A stretch of 64,000 nt of DNA from Oceanicella sp. SM1341 (GCF_003448965.1 NZ_QRGC01000003.1:1-64000); one strand, 5' to 3'; shown: positions 21,073-29,349, numbered from the stretch's first letter. The notes: generated by a model not told the origin, from the sequence alone. A program made the numbers and translations.

Positions 21073-21537
21073 ATGGAGCTATCCGACCTCATCTCACCCG
21101 AAGCGGTGTTCGGCAATCTCAAGACCGCGAGCAAGAAGCGCGTGCTGCAGGAGCTCGGCTCCTTCGCGGCCGGCTTCTACGGCCTTGCCGAATCCGCCGT
21201 CTTCGCCGCCCTGCAGGAGCGCGAACAGCTCGGGCCCACCGGTATGGGCCAGGGCGTCGCCATCCCGCATGCGCGGCTGGAGGGTCTGAACAAGGTTGTC
21301 GGCGTGTTCGCGAAATTGGCCAAGCCCGTCGACTACGAGTCGGTCGACGGGCAGCCGGTCGACCTCGTGTTCATGCTGCTCGCCCCCGAGGATGCCGGCG
21401 CCGATCATCTCAAGGCGCTGGCCCGCGTCTCGCGCGTGATGCGCGCCGAGACCGTGCGCGAGAAGCTGCGCTCGACCGAGGACGCCTCGGCGCTCTACGC
21501 CATCCTCACCGAGCCGGCGGCCTCCCAGGCCGCCTGA
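21073..21537 (+). CDS. ptsN: PTS IIA-like nitrogen-regulatory protein PtsN
   Basis: PtsN (EIIA-Ntr) is a regulatory phosphoprotein linking nitrogen, potassium and envelope control. The 154-residue protein has the phosphorylatable His66 in GVAIPHARLEGL, with VDLVFMLLAPEDAGADHLKALARVSR following. Length and motifs are standard. It ends the kdsD-to-ptsN run and is followed by a strong bidirectional terminator. The partners PtsP and NPr are not in the window. Confidence 0.96.
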   Translation: MELSDLISPEAVFGNLKTASKKRVLQELGSFAAGFYGLAESAVFAALQEREQLGPTGMGQGVAIPHARLEGLNKVVGVFAKLAKPVDYESVDGQPVDLVFMLLAPEDAGADHLKALARVSRVMRAETVREKLRSTEDASALYAILTEPAASQAA

Positions 21538-21586
21538 GGCCGCGCCGGGGGCCCCCTGCGGGCCGCAGGGCGATGCTCCACCCCGG

Positions 21587-21612
21587 AAAGCCCCGCCGCC
21601 GCGCGGGGCTTT
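21587..21612. terminator. Bidirectional intrinsic terminator after ptsN and the VOC gene
   Basis: AAAGCCCCGC and GCGGGGCTTT form a stem with T-runs on both sides, between convergent ptsN (ends 21537) and the VOC gene (ends 21645). Confidence 0.85.
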
Positions 21613-21644
21613 CTGCATTCCGGGCCCGCCCGCCGGGCATGCTC

Positions 21645-22019
21645 TCAGCCGCCGGCCTCCTGCCGGGCGATCCACCAGGTGGTGCCGTTCGCATCGCGCA
21701 CGCCGCCGCGCCTGTCGCCGTCGGGCTTGAGCTCCTGCGGCGCCACCTCGGCGACCCCGGCGGCCAGGGCGCGGGCCTGCACCGCATCGGGATCGGCCAC
21801 GTAGAGATGCAGATGCGCCTCCGGCCCGCCGGGCATCTGGCCCAGCATCACCACGCTGTCGCCGATGCGCAGCTCGGCATGGCGGATCACCCCTTCCTCG
21901 TCACGGAAGCAGCGCAGCAGCTCGGCGCCGAAGGCACGGGCGGCGAAATCGAGCGTCGCCTGCGCGTCCGCCACCACGAGGTAGGCGGAGAGGTCGGGGT
22001 ATCCGTGGGGTTTGTACAT
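21645..22019 (-). CDS. VOC (glyoxalase/PhnB-like) family protein
   Basis: This 124-residue single-domain protein has the vicinal-oxygen-chelate fold. Visible elements are YLVVADAQATLDFAARAFGAELL at the start, HAELRIGDSVVMLGQ in the middle (PhnB-like DGDxxLML), HLYVADPDAVQARALAAGV, and the terminal VRDANGTTWWIA (compare DPFGHxW). It is closest to the PhnB/glyoxalase-bleomycin-resistance group, whose substrates vary widely. It is a single gene between the ptsN terminator and the galE hairpin. Confidence 0.85.
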   Translation of the reverse strand: MYKPHGYPDLSAYLVVADAQATLDFAARAFGAELLRCFRDEEGVIRHAELRIGDSVVMLGQMPGGPEAHLHLYVADPDAVQARALAAGVAEVAPQELKPDGDRRGGVRDANGTTWWIARQEAGG

Positions 22020-22080
22020 CGCGGGCTCCTCCTTTCCCGGAGGGTGCCACGCGCGGCGGATTCGGAGAACCCGGGAGGGA

Positions 22081-22111
22081 GGCGCCGGCCCCGCCGCAGG
22101 GGGCCGGCGCC
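22081..22111 (-). terminator. Strong stem-loop after galE
   Basis: GGCGCCGGCCCC and GGGGCCGGCGCC form a perfect 12-bp stem with a 7-nt loop directly after the galE stop (22117). There is no clear U-tract, so it acts as a terminator only if GC strength suffices. Confidence 0.5.
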
Positions 22112-22116
22112 GGGTG

Positions 22117-23100
22117 TCAGGATTCGTAGCCGTTGCGCTGGTGCCAGCCGTAGGCGTCGCGGATCATGTGCTCCAGCGTCGAGCGGTCCGGCGACCAGCC
22201 GAGCATCTCGCCCGCCTTCACCGAGCCGCTCACCAGCGTCACCGCGTCACCGATGCGGCGCGGGCCGGTGTTGGCGGGCACTTCGCGCTCCAGCACCTTC
22301 TCCGCCGCCTCGATCACCTCGCGCACCGAGTAGCCGGAGCCGGTGCCGAGGTTGAACACCTCGCTCTCCTTGCCGGCCAGCAGCCAGTCCATGCCGCGCA
22401 GGTGGGCGTCCACCAGGTCCATCACGTGCACGTAGTCACGGATGCAGGTGCCGTCCCGCGTGGGGTAGTCGTCGCCGTGCACGGTGAGGGCGGCGCGCCG
22501 GCCGAGGGCGGCGAAGATCACCAGCGGGATGAGATGGGTCTCGGGGTTGTGGAACTCCCCGATCTCCGACTCGGGGTCGGCGCCCGCCACGTTGAAGTAG
22601 CGGAAGCGCACGGATTTCAGCCCGTGCGCCATCTCGTAGTCGCGCAGCATGTCCTCCACGGCGCGCTTGGACGCGCCGTAGGAGTTGAGCGGCATCTGCT
22701 GGCTCTCCTCGGTGAGCACCACGCCGTCCTGCTCGCCATAGGTGGCGCAGGTGGAGGAGAAGACGATCTTGTCCACCCCCGCGGCCAGCATGGCGTCGAG
22801 CAGGTTCATCGAGCCCATCACGTTGTTGTGCCAGTAGCGGCCCGGGTGCGAGGTGGCCTCGCCCACGCTCGACAGCGCGCCGAAATGCATCACCGCGTCC
22901 GGCTTGTGCTCGGCGAACACCTCGTCGAGCCGCCCCCTGTCGTTGAGATCGCCGATCTCCAGTGGTCCGAACTTCACCGCATCGCGCCAGCCCGTCACCA
23001 GGCTGTCATAGGTAATCGGGGTGTGCCCAGCGCGGTGAAGCGCCTTGCAGGCGTGCGAGCCGATATAGCCAGCACCGCCGGTCACAAGAACTTTGGCCAT
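22117..23100 (-). CDS. galE: UDP-glucose 4-epimerase
   Basis: GalE interconverts UDP-glucose and UDP-galactose for surface polysaccharides. The 327-residue short-chain dehydrogenase has the NAD motif VTGGAGYIGSHACKAL at the N-terminus, the catalytic YGASK (Tyr near residue 140) and a VFSSTCATYGEQDGV segment. GTCIRDYVHVMDLVDAH and FNLGTGSGYSVREVIEAAEKVL are diagnostic for GalE. It lies 42 nt downstream of galU on the same strand, so the two probably form one operon supplying activated sugars. Confidence 0.97.
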   Translation of the reverse strand: MAKVLVTGGAGYIGSHACKALHRAGHTPITYDSLVTGWRDAVKFGPLEIGDLNDRGRLDEVFAEHKPDAVMHFGALSSVGEATSHPGRYWHNNVMGSMNLLDAMLAAGVDKIVFSSTCATYGEQDGVVLTEESQQMPLNSYGASKRAVEDMLRDYEMAHGLKSVRFRYFNVAGADPESEIGEFHNPETHLIPLVIFAALGRRAALTVHGDDYPTRDGTCIRDYVHVMDLVDAHLRGMDWLLAGKESEVFNLGTGSGYSVREVIEAAEKVLEREVPANTGPRRIGDAVTLVSGSVKAGEMLGWSPDRSTLEHMIRDAYGWHQRNGYES

Positions 23101-23142
23101 GTAGATAGCGTCTCCGGTCTTTTCAGGGGTCGGTCGGGAAGG

Positions 23143-24045
23143 TCAGGCGCGCTTGGCAGAGCTGGTGGCCGCCAGCACGTCCCGCAGGAAGGAAGCGAAT
23201 TCGGAGGAGAGATCGGGACGCTCGAGCGCGAAGGCGACCGTGGCCTGAAGGAAACCGGACTTCGAGCCGCAGTCGTAGCGCTGGCCGCGGAAGCGGAAGC
23301 CGCGCACCTTGTCGCCGGTGGCGATCTCGGTGGCGATGGCGTCGGTGAGCTGAACCTCGCCGCCGGCCCCGGTCTTCATCTCGTGCAGGTGGTTCATCAC
23401 GTTCGGCGCCAGGATGTAGCGCCCGATCACCGCGAGGCGCGAGGGCGCCTGCTCCGGGTCCGGCTTCTCGACCATGCCGCGGGCGGTGACGAGGTTGCCC
23501 TCCTCGGACTCCACGTCGAGCACGCCGTAGGACGAGACCTTCTCGCGCGCGACTTCCATGGTGGCCACCATGGAGCCGCCGTCGCCCTCGTTGTAGGCGT
23601 CGATCATCTGGGCGAGACAGCCGCGCTCGGCGGAGATCACGTCATCGGGCAGCAGCACGGCGAAGGGCTCGTCGCCGATCAGCCGGCGGGCGCACCACAC
23701 GGCATGGCCCAGGCCCAGCGGCTCCTTCTGGCGCACGTAGGCGATGGCGCCGCTGTCCATGTCGGTCTGCTTGAGGGCGTTGAGCAGGTCGGTCTTGCCC
23801 TTGGCCTTCAGGCTCTTCTCCAGCTCGGGCGCGCTGTCGAAATAATCCTCCAGCGCGGACTTGCCGCGCGAGGTGACGAAGATGAATTCCTTGATGCCGG
23901 CCTCGCGCGCCTCGTCGATCGCGTACTGGATCAGCGGCCGGTCGACCAGGGTGAGGATTTCCTTCGGAATGGACTTGGTGGCCGGAAGGAACCGGGTGCC
24001 GAGCCCTGCGACGGGGAATACCGCCTTGGTAACCTTAGGGGTCAT
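23143..24045 (-). CDS. galU: UTP-glucose-1-phosphate uridylyltransferase
   Basis: GalU makes UDP-glucose from UTP and glucose-1-phosphate. The 300-residue enzyme has the nucleotide-binding signature VAGLGTRFLPATKSIPKE (about 12-29), EFIFVTSRGKSALEDYFD, PLGLGHAVWCARRLIGDEPFAVLLPDD and GMVEKPDPEQAPSRLAVIGRY. Length is standard. The ATG is followed upstream by a 343-nt region that should contain its promoter. It is coupled with galE. Confidence 0.97.
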   Translation of the reverse strand: MTPKVTKAVFPVAGLGTRFLPATKSIPKEILTLVDRPLIQYAIDEAREAGIKEFIFVTSRGKSALEDYFDSAPELEKSLKAKGKTDLLNALKQTDMDSGAIAYVRQKEPLGLGHAVWCARRLIGDEPFAVLLPDDVISAERGCLAQMIDAYNEGDGGSMVATMEVAREKVSSYGVLDVESEEGNLVTARGMVEKPDPEQAPSRLAVIGRYILAPNVMNHLHEMKTGAGGEVQLTDAIATEIATGDKVRGFRFRGQRYDCGSKSGFLQATVAFALERPDLSSEFASFLRDVLAATSSAKRA

Positions 24046-24388
24046 TTCACTTTCTCTTTCTCTCTGCCGGCGCCGTCCGCTTCCCCGCGGGAAGGCGGAC
24101 GCCGCCTTGCGTGCCGGTATCCGCCGCTGCGCATCTGTCGGCGCACCAGACAGGATACAGGCTAAAAAACACTCAACTTCAGCGTACTATACTTGTCCCG
24201 ATCCACCAATCCGGGGTCATCACGCGCTGCAACAGGATGTCTCGACGGATCCTGCCCACAGCCCGCAGACCGCCCGGTACCGGGTCGCTTCTGCTTCATT
24301 TCCGTCCTTTCCCCCCGGCCCTGGCCTTCTTCGCGTGCCCGGACCCTGCTTGTGTGTGAACCGTCCGCCGCTGCGCACGGTTCCCTGG
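24046..24388. other. Intergenic region upstream of galU
   Basis: No gene is supported in these 343 bases between kdsB and galU (both minus). The part at 24155-24215 is unusually A+T-rich and contains TATAGT on the minus strand, a possible -10, but no convincing -35 was found. A 7-bp hairpin (GAACCGT/ACGGTTC, 24358-24383) follows the kdsB stop and may end its transcript. Confidence 0.5.
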
Positions 24389-25186
24389 TCATCCCCCGCG
24401 CCGGGCGAGGATCGCCTCCAGCCGCGCCACGTCGACCGGGTTGTTCAGCTCCCAGAACTCGGCCCCGCGGGCCTCGACCTCGACACAGGCCACCTTCACG
24501 CCGCGCTCCATGAAGCGCAGCTGCTCCAGTCCTTCCCAGCGCTCGAGCTCGCCTTCCGGCCAGCCGGAATAGGCAAAGAGCGCGGCCGGGCGGTAGGCAT
24601 AGACGCCCACGTGGTGAAACACCGGCACCAGCTCGCCCTCGGCGAAGTCGCGCCCGGTGTAGGGCAGCACCTCCTTGGAGAAGTAGAGCGCATCGCCCGA
24701 GGCATCGAACACCGCGGTGGTGCCGCCCACCCGGCCGGCGCGCCGGTCCTCGCGGAAGCTCTCGAGCGTGGCGCGGTCGCAGCGCAGCACCGGGGTGGCC
24801 ACCTCGGCGCCGGGCCGGGTTGCCATCGCCTCCACCAGCGCCTCGACGAACCAGGGCGGCGTGAGGGGCGCATCGCCCTGCAGGTTCACCACCACGTCCC
24901 AGTCCGTGCCGAGGGTCTCGAGCGCCGCGGCGCAGCGCTCGGTGCCGTTGCGGCAGGTCTCGGGGGTCATCACCACCTCGGCGCCGAAGCCCTCCGCCGC
25001 GTCGCGGATGCGCGCGTCATCGGTGGCCACCACCACGCGGGTGATGCCGGAGACGGAGCGCGCCGCCTCCCAGCTGCGCTGCACCAGGCTCTTCTCCACC
25101 CCGTCGGGCCCCTTCAGCCCCACCAGGGGCTTGCCGGGATAGCGGGTGGAGGCGTAGCGCGCCGGGATGACGATGAGGCTCTTCAC
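24389..25186 (-). CDS. kdsB: 3-deoxy-manno-octulosonate cytidylyltransferase
   Basis: KdsB activates Kdo to CMP-Kdo for lipid A core assembly. The 265-residue protein has the start MKSLIVIPARYASTRYPGKPL, the central VVVATDDARI, ETCRNGTERCAAAL, VVNLQGDAPL and HHVGVYAYRPAALFAY, all typical of the family. The start is GTG at 25186. It ends in the VARLEAILARRG region common to KdsB. The cysQ stop lies 4 nt upstream, so the pair is co-transcribed. With kdsD it covers two Kdo steps in this window. Confidence 0.96.
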   Translation of the reverse strand: MKSLIVIPARYASTRYPGKPLVGLKGPDGVEKSLVQRSWEAARSVSGITRVVVATDDARIRDAAEGFGAEVVMTPETCRNGTERCAAALETLGTDWDVVVNLQGDAPLTPPWFVEALVEAMATRPGAEVATPVLRCDRATLESFREDRRAGRVGGTTAVFDASGDALYFSKEVLPYTGRDFAEGELVPVFHHVGVYAYRPAALFAYSGWPEGELERWEGLEQLRFMERGVKVACVEVEARGAEFWELNNPVDVARLEAILARRGG

Positions 25187-25190
25187 GCTG

Positions 25191-25988
25191 TCAGCCCTGC
25201 GCGAGGGTCACGCCCGGGGCATAGGCGATGAAGAACGGGTTCTCGTAGATCGGCTTGCCGTAGGTGAGCGGGGTGTGATCGTCGAAGCGCACCACCTGGC
25301 CACCGGCGCCGAGCAGCACCGCGTGGGCGGCACCCGTGTCCCATTCCATCGTCCGGCCGAGGCGCGGGTAGAGATCGGCCTCGCCCGCCGCGATCAGGCA
25401 GAACTTCAGCGACGAGCCGGCGGAGAGGAAATCGCCCACCGGGTATTTCGCGATATAGGTGTCGGTCGCGGCATCGCGGTGCGACTTGGAGGCGACCACG
25501 CGCAGCTGCGCGCCGGGGGTGGCAACCTTCAGCGGCTTGGTCTCGCCCACGGTGGCGGGGTCGAGCGCGCCGGTCTCCTCCACGGTCTGGCCGGAGGCAT
25601 CGGTCCAGAACATCCGGCCCTTGGCCGGGGCATAGACCACGCCGCGGGTCGGCACGCCGTCCTCGATCAGGGCGATGTTCACAGTGAAATCGCCGCGGCG
25701 CTGCACGAATTCCTTGGTGCCGTCGAGCGGGTCGATGAGGAAGAAGGTCTTCAGCCCGGTCTGGGCGTGGCTGGCCGCCTGCTCCTCGGTCACGAGCGGG
25801 ATGTCGGGGAAGGCTTCGGCGAGACCGGCGGAAATCAGCTTGTCGGCGGCCTCGTCGGCCGCAGTCACCGGGCTGTCGTCGCTCTTGGCGCGCACGTCGA
25901 AATCGGGCGAATGGTAGACCTCCATGATGGCCGCGCCGGCCTCCAGCGCGAGGCGGCGGCTGATCTCGCAGATCTTCTCGTAGTCCAT
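25191..25988 (-). CDS. cysQ: 3'(2'),5'-bisphosphate nucleotidase CysQ
   Basis: CysQ hydrolyses 3'-phosphoadenosine 5'-phosphate, a by-product of PAPS-dependent reactions. The 265-residue inositol-monophosphatase-fold protein has the metal site in VTEEQ (Glu68/69) and IDPLDGTKEFV (86-94), the later AHAVLLGAGGQVV, and WDTGAAHA near the C-terminus that contains the third metal ligand. It is paired with kdsB. The fused sat/cysC gene at 48.6 kb makes PAPS. Confidence 0.95.
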   Translation of the reverse strand: MDYEKICEISRRLALEAGAAIMEVYHSPDFDVRAKSDDSPVTAADEAADKLISAGLAEAFPDIPLVTEEQAASHAQTGLKTFFLIDPLDGTKEFVQRRGDFTVNIALIEDGVPTRGVVYAPAKGRMFWTDASGQTVEETGALDPATVGETKPLKVATPGAQLRVVASKSHRDAATDTYIAKYPVGDFLSAGSSLKFCLIAAGEADLYPRLGRTMEWDTGAAHAVLLGAGGQVVRFDDHTPLTYGKPIYENPFFIAYAPGVTLAQG

Positions 25989-26210
25989 TCGACGGTCCTT
26001 TCTCGTGTGGGACGCCGCCTGCGCGCGCGCCCCGGGGGAATCGACTGCGGCGGGGAGAACGCGCCCCCGGCCTGAAAATGTTCATGTCCGGCCCGTCCGG
26101 CGGCGGCGCGTGCGGCGCGTCTTCGCGCCTGCAGCGAACCGGACCCGGCGCAGACTAGTCCGACAATCGTACTGGTTGCAACGGAAGCTTTCGACTCGCT
26201 CGCTGCGACA

Positions 26211-27140
26211 TTACTCCGCGCGCGTCCGGCAGCTCGACCAGCCATCGGCGGCGATGCCACGGAAGCGCTCGGACAGAAAATCGATGAACGCCCGCAGCTT
26301 GGGCTGCGGAAACCGGCCCGGCGGGTAGATGGCGTAGATGCCCAGCTGCTGGGCCGGCATGTCCGGCAGCAGCCGCACCAGGCCGTTCTCCTCCGGCGTG
26401 CCGTCGAGGAAGAAATTCGGAACCATCACGATCCCGAGACCGCGCCGGGCGGCGGCGAGCAGCGCATCGCCGTTGTTGGCCGAGAGGCGGCCGCCGGCCC
26501 GGATGTCGCGGTCCTCGCCATTGCCGTTGGTCACGCGCCAGAAGTTGCCGGTGGCGAGATTGGAGTAATGCAGCAGCATGTGACCGGAGAGGTCGTCGAT
26601 CGTGGCCGGATTGCCCACCCGCTCGATATACTCCGGCGAGGCCAGGAGCATCCTGTCGGTCTCCGCGAGCTTCTTGGCGCGCAGCGAGCTGTCCGGCAGG
26701 CTGCCGATGCGGATCGCCACGTCGAACCCTTCGGCGACCAGCTCGACGAAGCGGTCGTCGAGCACCATGTGCACCGAGACATCCGGGTACTCGGCGAGGA
26801 AATCCGCCACCACGGGGCTGAGATGGTGCACGCCGAAGCTCACCGGAGCGGAGACGCGCAGCTCGCCCTTCGGCTCGGACTGCATGGAGGAGACCATGGA
26901 ATCCGCCTCCGTCGCGTCGGCGAGCACGCGGCTGGCGCGGTCGTAATAGGCAAGGCCGATCTCGGTGGGGCTCACCCTCCGGGTGGTGCGGTTGAGCAGC
27001 CGCGCCCCCAGCCGGGCCTCCAGCGCCGAGACATGTTTCGAGACGGCGGATTTCGAGAGGCCCATCTTGCGCGCGGCCTCGGTGAAGCCTCCCTGGTCGA
27101 CCACCCGCAGAAAGGCTTCCATTTCGGTCAGTCGGTCCAC
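26211..27140 (-). CDS. LysR family transcriptional regulator
   Basis: This 309-residue regulator has an N-terminal winged HTH (DRLTEMEAFLRVVDQGGFTEAARKMGLSK start, then AVSKHVSALEARLGARLL) and a C-terminal effector domain (EPKGELRVSAPVSFG, PDVSVHMVLDDRFVELVAEGFDVAIRIG, GLGIVMVPNFFLD). The layout matches the CrgA/AaeR-like subgroup. The GTG at 27140 has GGGAG eight bases upstream and gives the usual N-terminus; GTG at 27182 and ATG at 27122 are alternatives. No adjacent divergent target gene is present, so the regulon is unknown. Confidence 0.92.
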   Translation of the reverse strand: MDRLTEMEAFLRVVDQGGFTEAARKMGLSKSAVSKHVSALEARLGARLLNRTTRRVSPTEIGLAYYDRASRVLADATEADSMVSSMQSEPKGELRVSAPVSFGVHHLSPVVADFLAEYPDVSVHMVLDDRFVELVAEGFDVAIRIGSLPDSSLRAKKLAETDRMLLASPEYIERVGNPATIDDLSGHMLLHYSNLATGNFWRVTNGNGEDRDIRAGGRLSANNGDALLAAARRGLGIVMVPNFFLDGTPEENGLVRLLPDMPAQQLGIYAIYPPGRFPQPKLRAFIDFLSERFRGIAADGWSSCRTRAE

Positions 27141-27172
27141 TGGGCGGGCTCCCGGCGCATTGTTTCCAGAGA

Positions 27173-27207
27173 GTGTATACACATGCCAGCAGGGCGGGCA
27201 CTGTCAA
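27173..27207 (-). promoter_or_regulatory. Possible LysR promoter/operator with GTGTATACAC palindrome
   Basis: Minus-strand TTGACA (27202-27207) lies upstream of a perfect 10-bp palindrome GTGTATACAC (27173-27182). The spacing from TTGACA to a TATAC-type -10 is longer than usual, so this is a weak promoter but a credible autoregulatory site. Confidence 0.3.
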
Positions 27208-27243
27208 TAGCACCCGTGGCCCGGGGCCCGGGTTTCGCGCCGG

Positions 27244-27846
27244 TCAGCGGCCGCAGCGGGCGAGCTGGCTGCGGTAGCGGGCGGCCTGGCCGTTCACCTG
27301 GGCGGCGACGTCGCGCAGCCATTTCTTGTCGCGCCAGCGGCCGCGCTGATAGCCGGCATGGCCCTCGTGGTAGGCGAGGTAATGGCTGTAGGCGTCCGAG
27401 GGGCTGAGGCCGATCACCCGGGTGGAGCGGTTGGTGTACCAGCCGACGAAATCCGCCGCGTCGCGGAAATCGTCGCGGTCGGCCCAGGAATTGCCGGTCG
27501 ACTCGCGGTACCAGTCCCAGGTGCCGTCGATGGCCTGGGCATAGCCGTAGGCGCTGCTCACCCGGCCGGTGGGCACGCCGAGGAAATAGGTGCGCGGGGT
27601 GCGGGCATCGGCGCGGAAGCTCGATTCGCGCCAGATGATGGCGAAGAGCACTTCCGGCGGCGTGCCCCAGCGCTGCTCGGTGCGCTTGGCGGCCTGGTAC
27701 CAGTCCGGCTGTTCGCGGATGATGACGCAGGCGTCTTCGGTGTTGCTCACCCCCGGGTCGGAGGTCGAGGAACACGAGCCCAGTGCCACGGCCACCAGGA
27801 GATACAGGATACGCCGGATTCCCGGTCTGCCGAACTGCCTCAACAT
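27244..27846 (-). CDS. Transglycosylase SLT-domain lipoprotein
   Basis: This 200-residue protein is probably a lytic transglycosylase acting on peptidoglycan at the outer membrane. It has a signal peptide ending in the lipobox VALGSC (Cys25). The catalytic Glu74 is in IIWRESSFRADA, followed by YGYAQAIDGTWDWYRE, the SLT-like substrate loop, and AYSHYLAYHEGHAGYQRG. An in-frame extension upstream to 28809 is the shadow of the AEC gene. It lies between the AEC gene and the LysR gene, with no clear functional link to either. Confidence 0.88.
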   Translation of the reverse strand: MLRQFGRPGIRRILYLLVAVALGSCSSTSDPGVSNTEDACVIIREQPDWYQAAKRTEQRWGTPPEVLFAIIWRESSFRADARTPRTYFLGVPTGRVSSAYGYAQAIDGTWDWYRESTGNSWADRDDFRDAADFVGWYTNRSTRVIGLSPSDAYSHYLAYHEGHAGYQRGRWRDKKWLRDVAAQVNGQAARYRSQLARCGR

Positions 27847-27899
27847 GCGGCGCACGATAGCCGATTTTTCTGGCCTTGTAACCTCTTCCGAGCAGGTCT

Positions 27900-28781
27900 T
27901 CACAACAGGAAGGCGAGCATCACCGGAATGGCCGGCACCGAGAGCAGCGTGGAGACCACGACAAGCCCCGCCACCGCGTCGGGATGGGTGTTGTAGCGCG
28001 CCGCGAGCAGGTAGGAGGAGACCGCGACCGGCATGGTCATCTGCAGCAGGAAGGCGCCGCCCGCCGCCCCCCAGCCCAGCCCGAAGGCGAGCACGAGCAC
28101 CACGCTCACCCCCGCTCCGACGGCGAGCTTGAGCGCCGAGACCCCCAGCGCCAGCCCCACGTCGCGCGCCGAGAGCCGGGCGATGGCCACGCCCAGGGTG
28201 ATGAGCATCAGCGGGATGGAGATCTGCCCCAGCAGGGTGAGCGTGTTCATCGCCCAGTCGGGAGGATCGTAGTCGAAGTAGAGCGCGAAGCCGCCGAGGA
28301 TGGCGCCATAGACCATCGGCTGGCGCAGCATCTCGCGCGAGCCCTCGCCGGAGACCAGCCACACCCCGAGGCTGAAGTTGAGGATGATCATCACCGCGAA
28401 GACCACCAGCGCATAGGCAAGCCCGGTGTCGCCATAGGCGAACAGGATCACCGGCAGGCCGATGTTTCCGGTGTTGCCGAAGATGATCGGCGAGAGCATG
28501 GCGCGGATGTCGAGGCGGAACAGCCGGCACATGCCGTAGCTGAGCACCGCGATGGCGGCGTAGCCGGCCAGCGCCGCGAAGGCGAGGTCGCGCATCGCGG
28601 CATGGTCGACCTCGGCGCGGGCGAGGGCGGTGAAGATCAGGCAGGGCATGCCCAGCGTCATCGCGAGGCGCGAGACGAAGGCGAGGTCGTAGCCGAGCCG
28701 CATGCGCACCCAGACATAGCCGCAGCCGGCAAGAATGAATACCGGGGCGACCACGCCCAGCACCTTGACGAGAATATCCAT
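27900..28781 (-). CDS. AEC family (auxin efflux carrier-like) transporter
   Basis: This 293-residue inner-membrane protein belongs to the AEC/BASS-fold efflux carriers that move organic acids or malonate-like compounds. About nine or ten hydrophobic helices are visible. The conserved FGNTGNIGLPVILFAYGD is a family marker, as is SLGVWLVSG. A second matching motif is QISIPLMLITLGVAIA in the second half. No adjacent metabolic gene indicates the substrate. It is divergent from hspQ. Confidence 0.9.
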   Translation of the reverse strand: MDILVKVLGVVAPVFILAGCGYVWVRMRLGYDLAFVSRLAMTLGMPCLIFTALARAEVDHAAMRDLAFAALAGYAAIAVLSYGMCRLFRLDIRAMLSPIIFGNTGNIGLPVILFAYGDTGLAYALVVFAVMIILNFSLGVWLVSGEGSREMLRQPMVYGAILGGFALYFDYDPPDWAMNTLTLLGQISIPLMLITLGVAIARLSARDVGLALGVSALKLAVGAGVSVVLVLAFGLGWGAAGGAFLLQMTMPVAVSSYLLAARYNTHPDAVAGLVVVSTLLSVPAIPVMLAFLL

Positions 28782-28808
28782 GAGGCCCTCCTGCCCGCAG
28801 CGCTAGCA

Positions 28809-28837
28809 CTTGCGCGGGCAGATGTCAGCCGCTACGA
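28809..28837 (+). promoter_or_regulatory. Possible RpoH-type promoter upstream of hspQ
   Basis: CTTGCG (28809-28814), a 17-bp spacer and CTACGA (28832-28837) loosely match the CTTG/CTAT pattern of alphaproteobacterial heat-shock promoters. The match is weak and rests partly on hspQ being a heat-shock gene. Confidence 0.3.
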
Positions 28838-28853
28838 TCAAAGGGTTGTTTAC

Positions 28854-28881
28854 GGCCCCGGCGACCCTTGTTGCCGGGGCC
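28854..28881 (+). promoter_or_regulatory. 9-bp perfect hairpin in the hspQ leader
   Basis: GGCCCCGGC (28854-28862) and GCCGGGGCC (28873-28881) form a perfect stem with a 10-nt loop just upstream of the hspQ start, followed by a U-containing ATTTCGGTTT. It could be an attenuator or a temperature-responsive leader structure. Confidence 0.5.
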
Positions 28882-28902
28882 ATTTCGGTTTAGATGGGAA
28901 GC

Positions 28903-29229
28903 ATGTTACGCGCAGCAGCCAAATTCTCGATCGGCCAGGTGGTCCGCCACCGGTTCCACCCCTTCCGGGGGGTGATCTTCGACGTGGACCCCGTGTTCGA
29001 CAACACGGAGGAATGGTGGCTGTCCATCCCCGAGCAGCACCGCCCGGACCGTGACCAGCCCTTCTATCACCTGCTCGCGGAGAACGAGACCAGCTACTAC
29101 GTGGCCTATGTCTCCGAGCAGAACCTGATGGAGGACGACAGCGGCGAGCCGGTGGACCACCCGGAGGTCACCGAGATGTTCGGCGCCCTCGTGGGCAGCC
29201 AGTACGAGGTGGAAGTGCCGCGGCACTGA
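28903..29229 (+). CDS. hspQ: Heat shock protein HspQ
   Basis: HspQ is a small hemimethylated-DNA-binding/Lon-modulating protein, heat-shock induced in E. coli. The 108-residue product has AKFSIGQVVRHRFHPFRGVIFDVDP, the conserved EEWWLSIPEQ-RPDRDQPFYHLL stretch and YVAYVSEQNL, which define the YccV family. ATG 28903 follows GGGAA; ATG 28894 is also in frame but has no ribosome-binding site. It is an isolated gene with its own terminator, divergent from the AEC carrier. Confidence 0.95.
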   Translation: MLRAAAKFSIGQVVRHRFHPFRGVIFDVDPVFDNTEEWWLSIPEQHRPDRDQPFYHLLAENETSYYVAYVSEQNLMEDDSGEPVDHPEVTEMFGALVGSQYEVEVPRH

Positions 29230-29256
29230 CCCCCCCCCTCCCCTTGCGACGACGCG

Positions 29257-29287
29257 CACCCCGGCCGGAGACGGCGCGGGGTGTTTT
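29257..29287 (+). terminator. Intrinsic terminator of hspQ
   Basis: CACCCC and GGGGTG with an inner CCG/CGG stem form a hairpin followed by TTTT, 27 nt after the hspQ stop. Confidence 0.75.
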
Positions 29288-29315
29288 CGTATGCGCGAGG
29301 CCCCCGGCCGGGCCA

Positions 29316-29349
29316 GCGCCTCGGGGGGCATCGAGCCCCCGCTCGGCGC
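29316..29349. repeat. 34-bp REP-like hairpin element, copy 1
   Basis: The element has GCGCC/GGCGC ends and CGGGGGGC/GCCCCCG inner arms. An identical 34-bp copy in opposite orientation lies at 52566-52599. Both are in gene-free spacers downstream of a gene. Confidence 0.85.

Noticed and set aside
22012-24165. A 717-codon plus-strand frame over galE/galU
   Set aside because: It is a shadow of the two enzymes on the minus strand.
24155-24215. Clear sigma70 promoter for galU
   Set aside because: TATAGT is present on the minus strand, but no -35 close to TTGACA occurs at 16-18 bp.
24111-24359. Short plus-strand frame in the galU upstream region
   Set aside because: No ribosome-binding site, no family features and non-coding-like composition.
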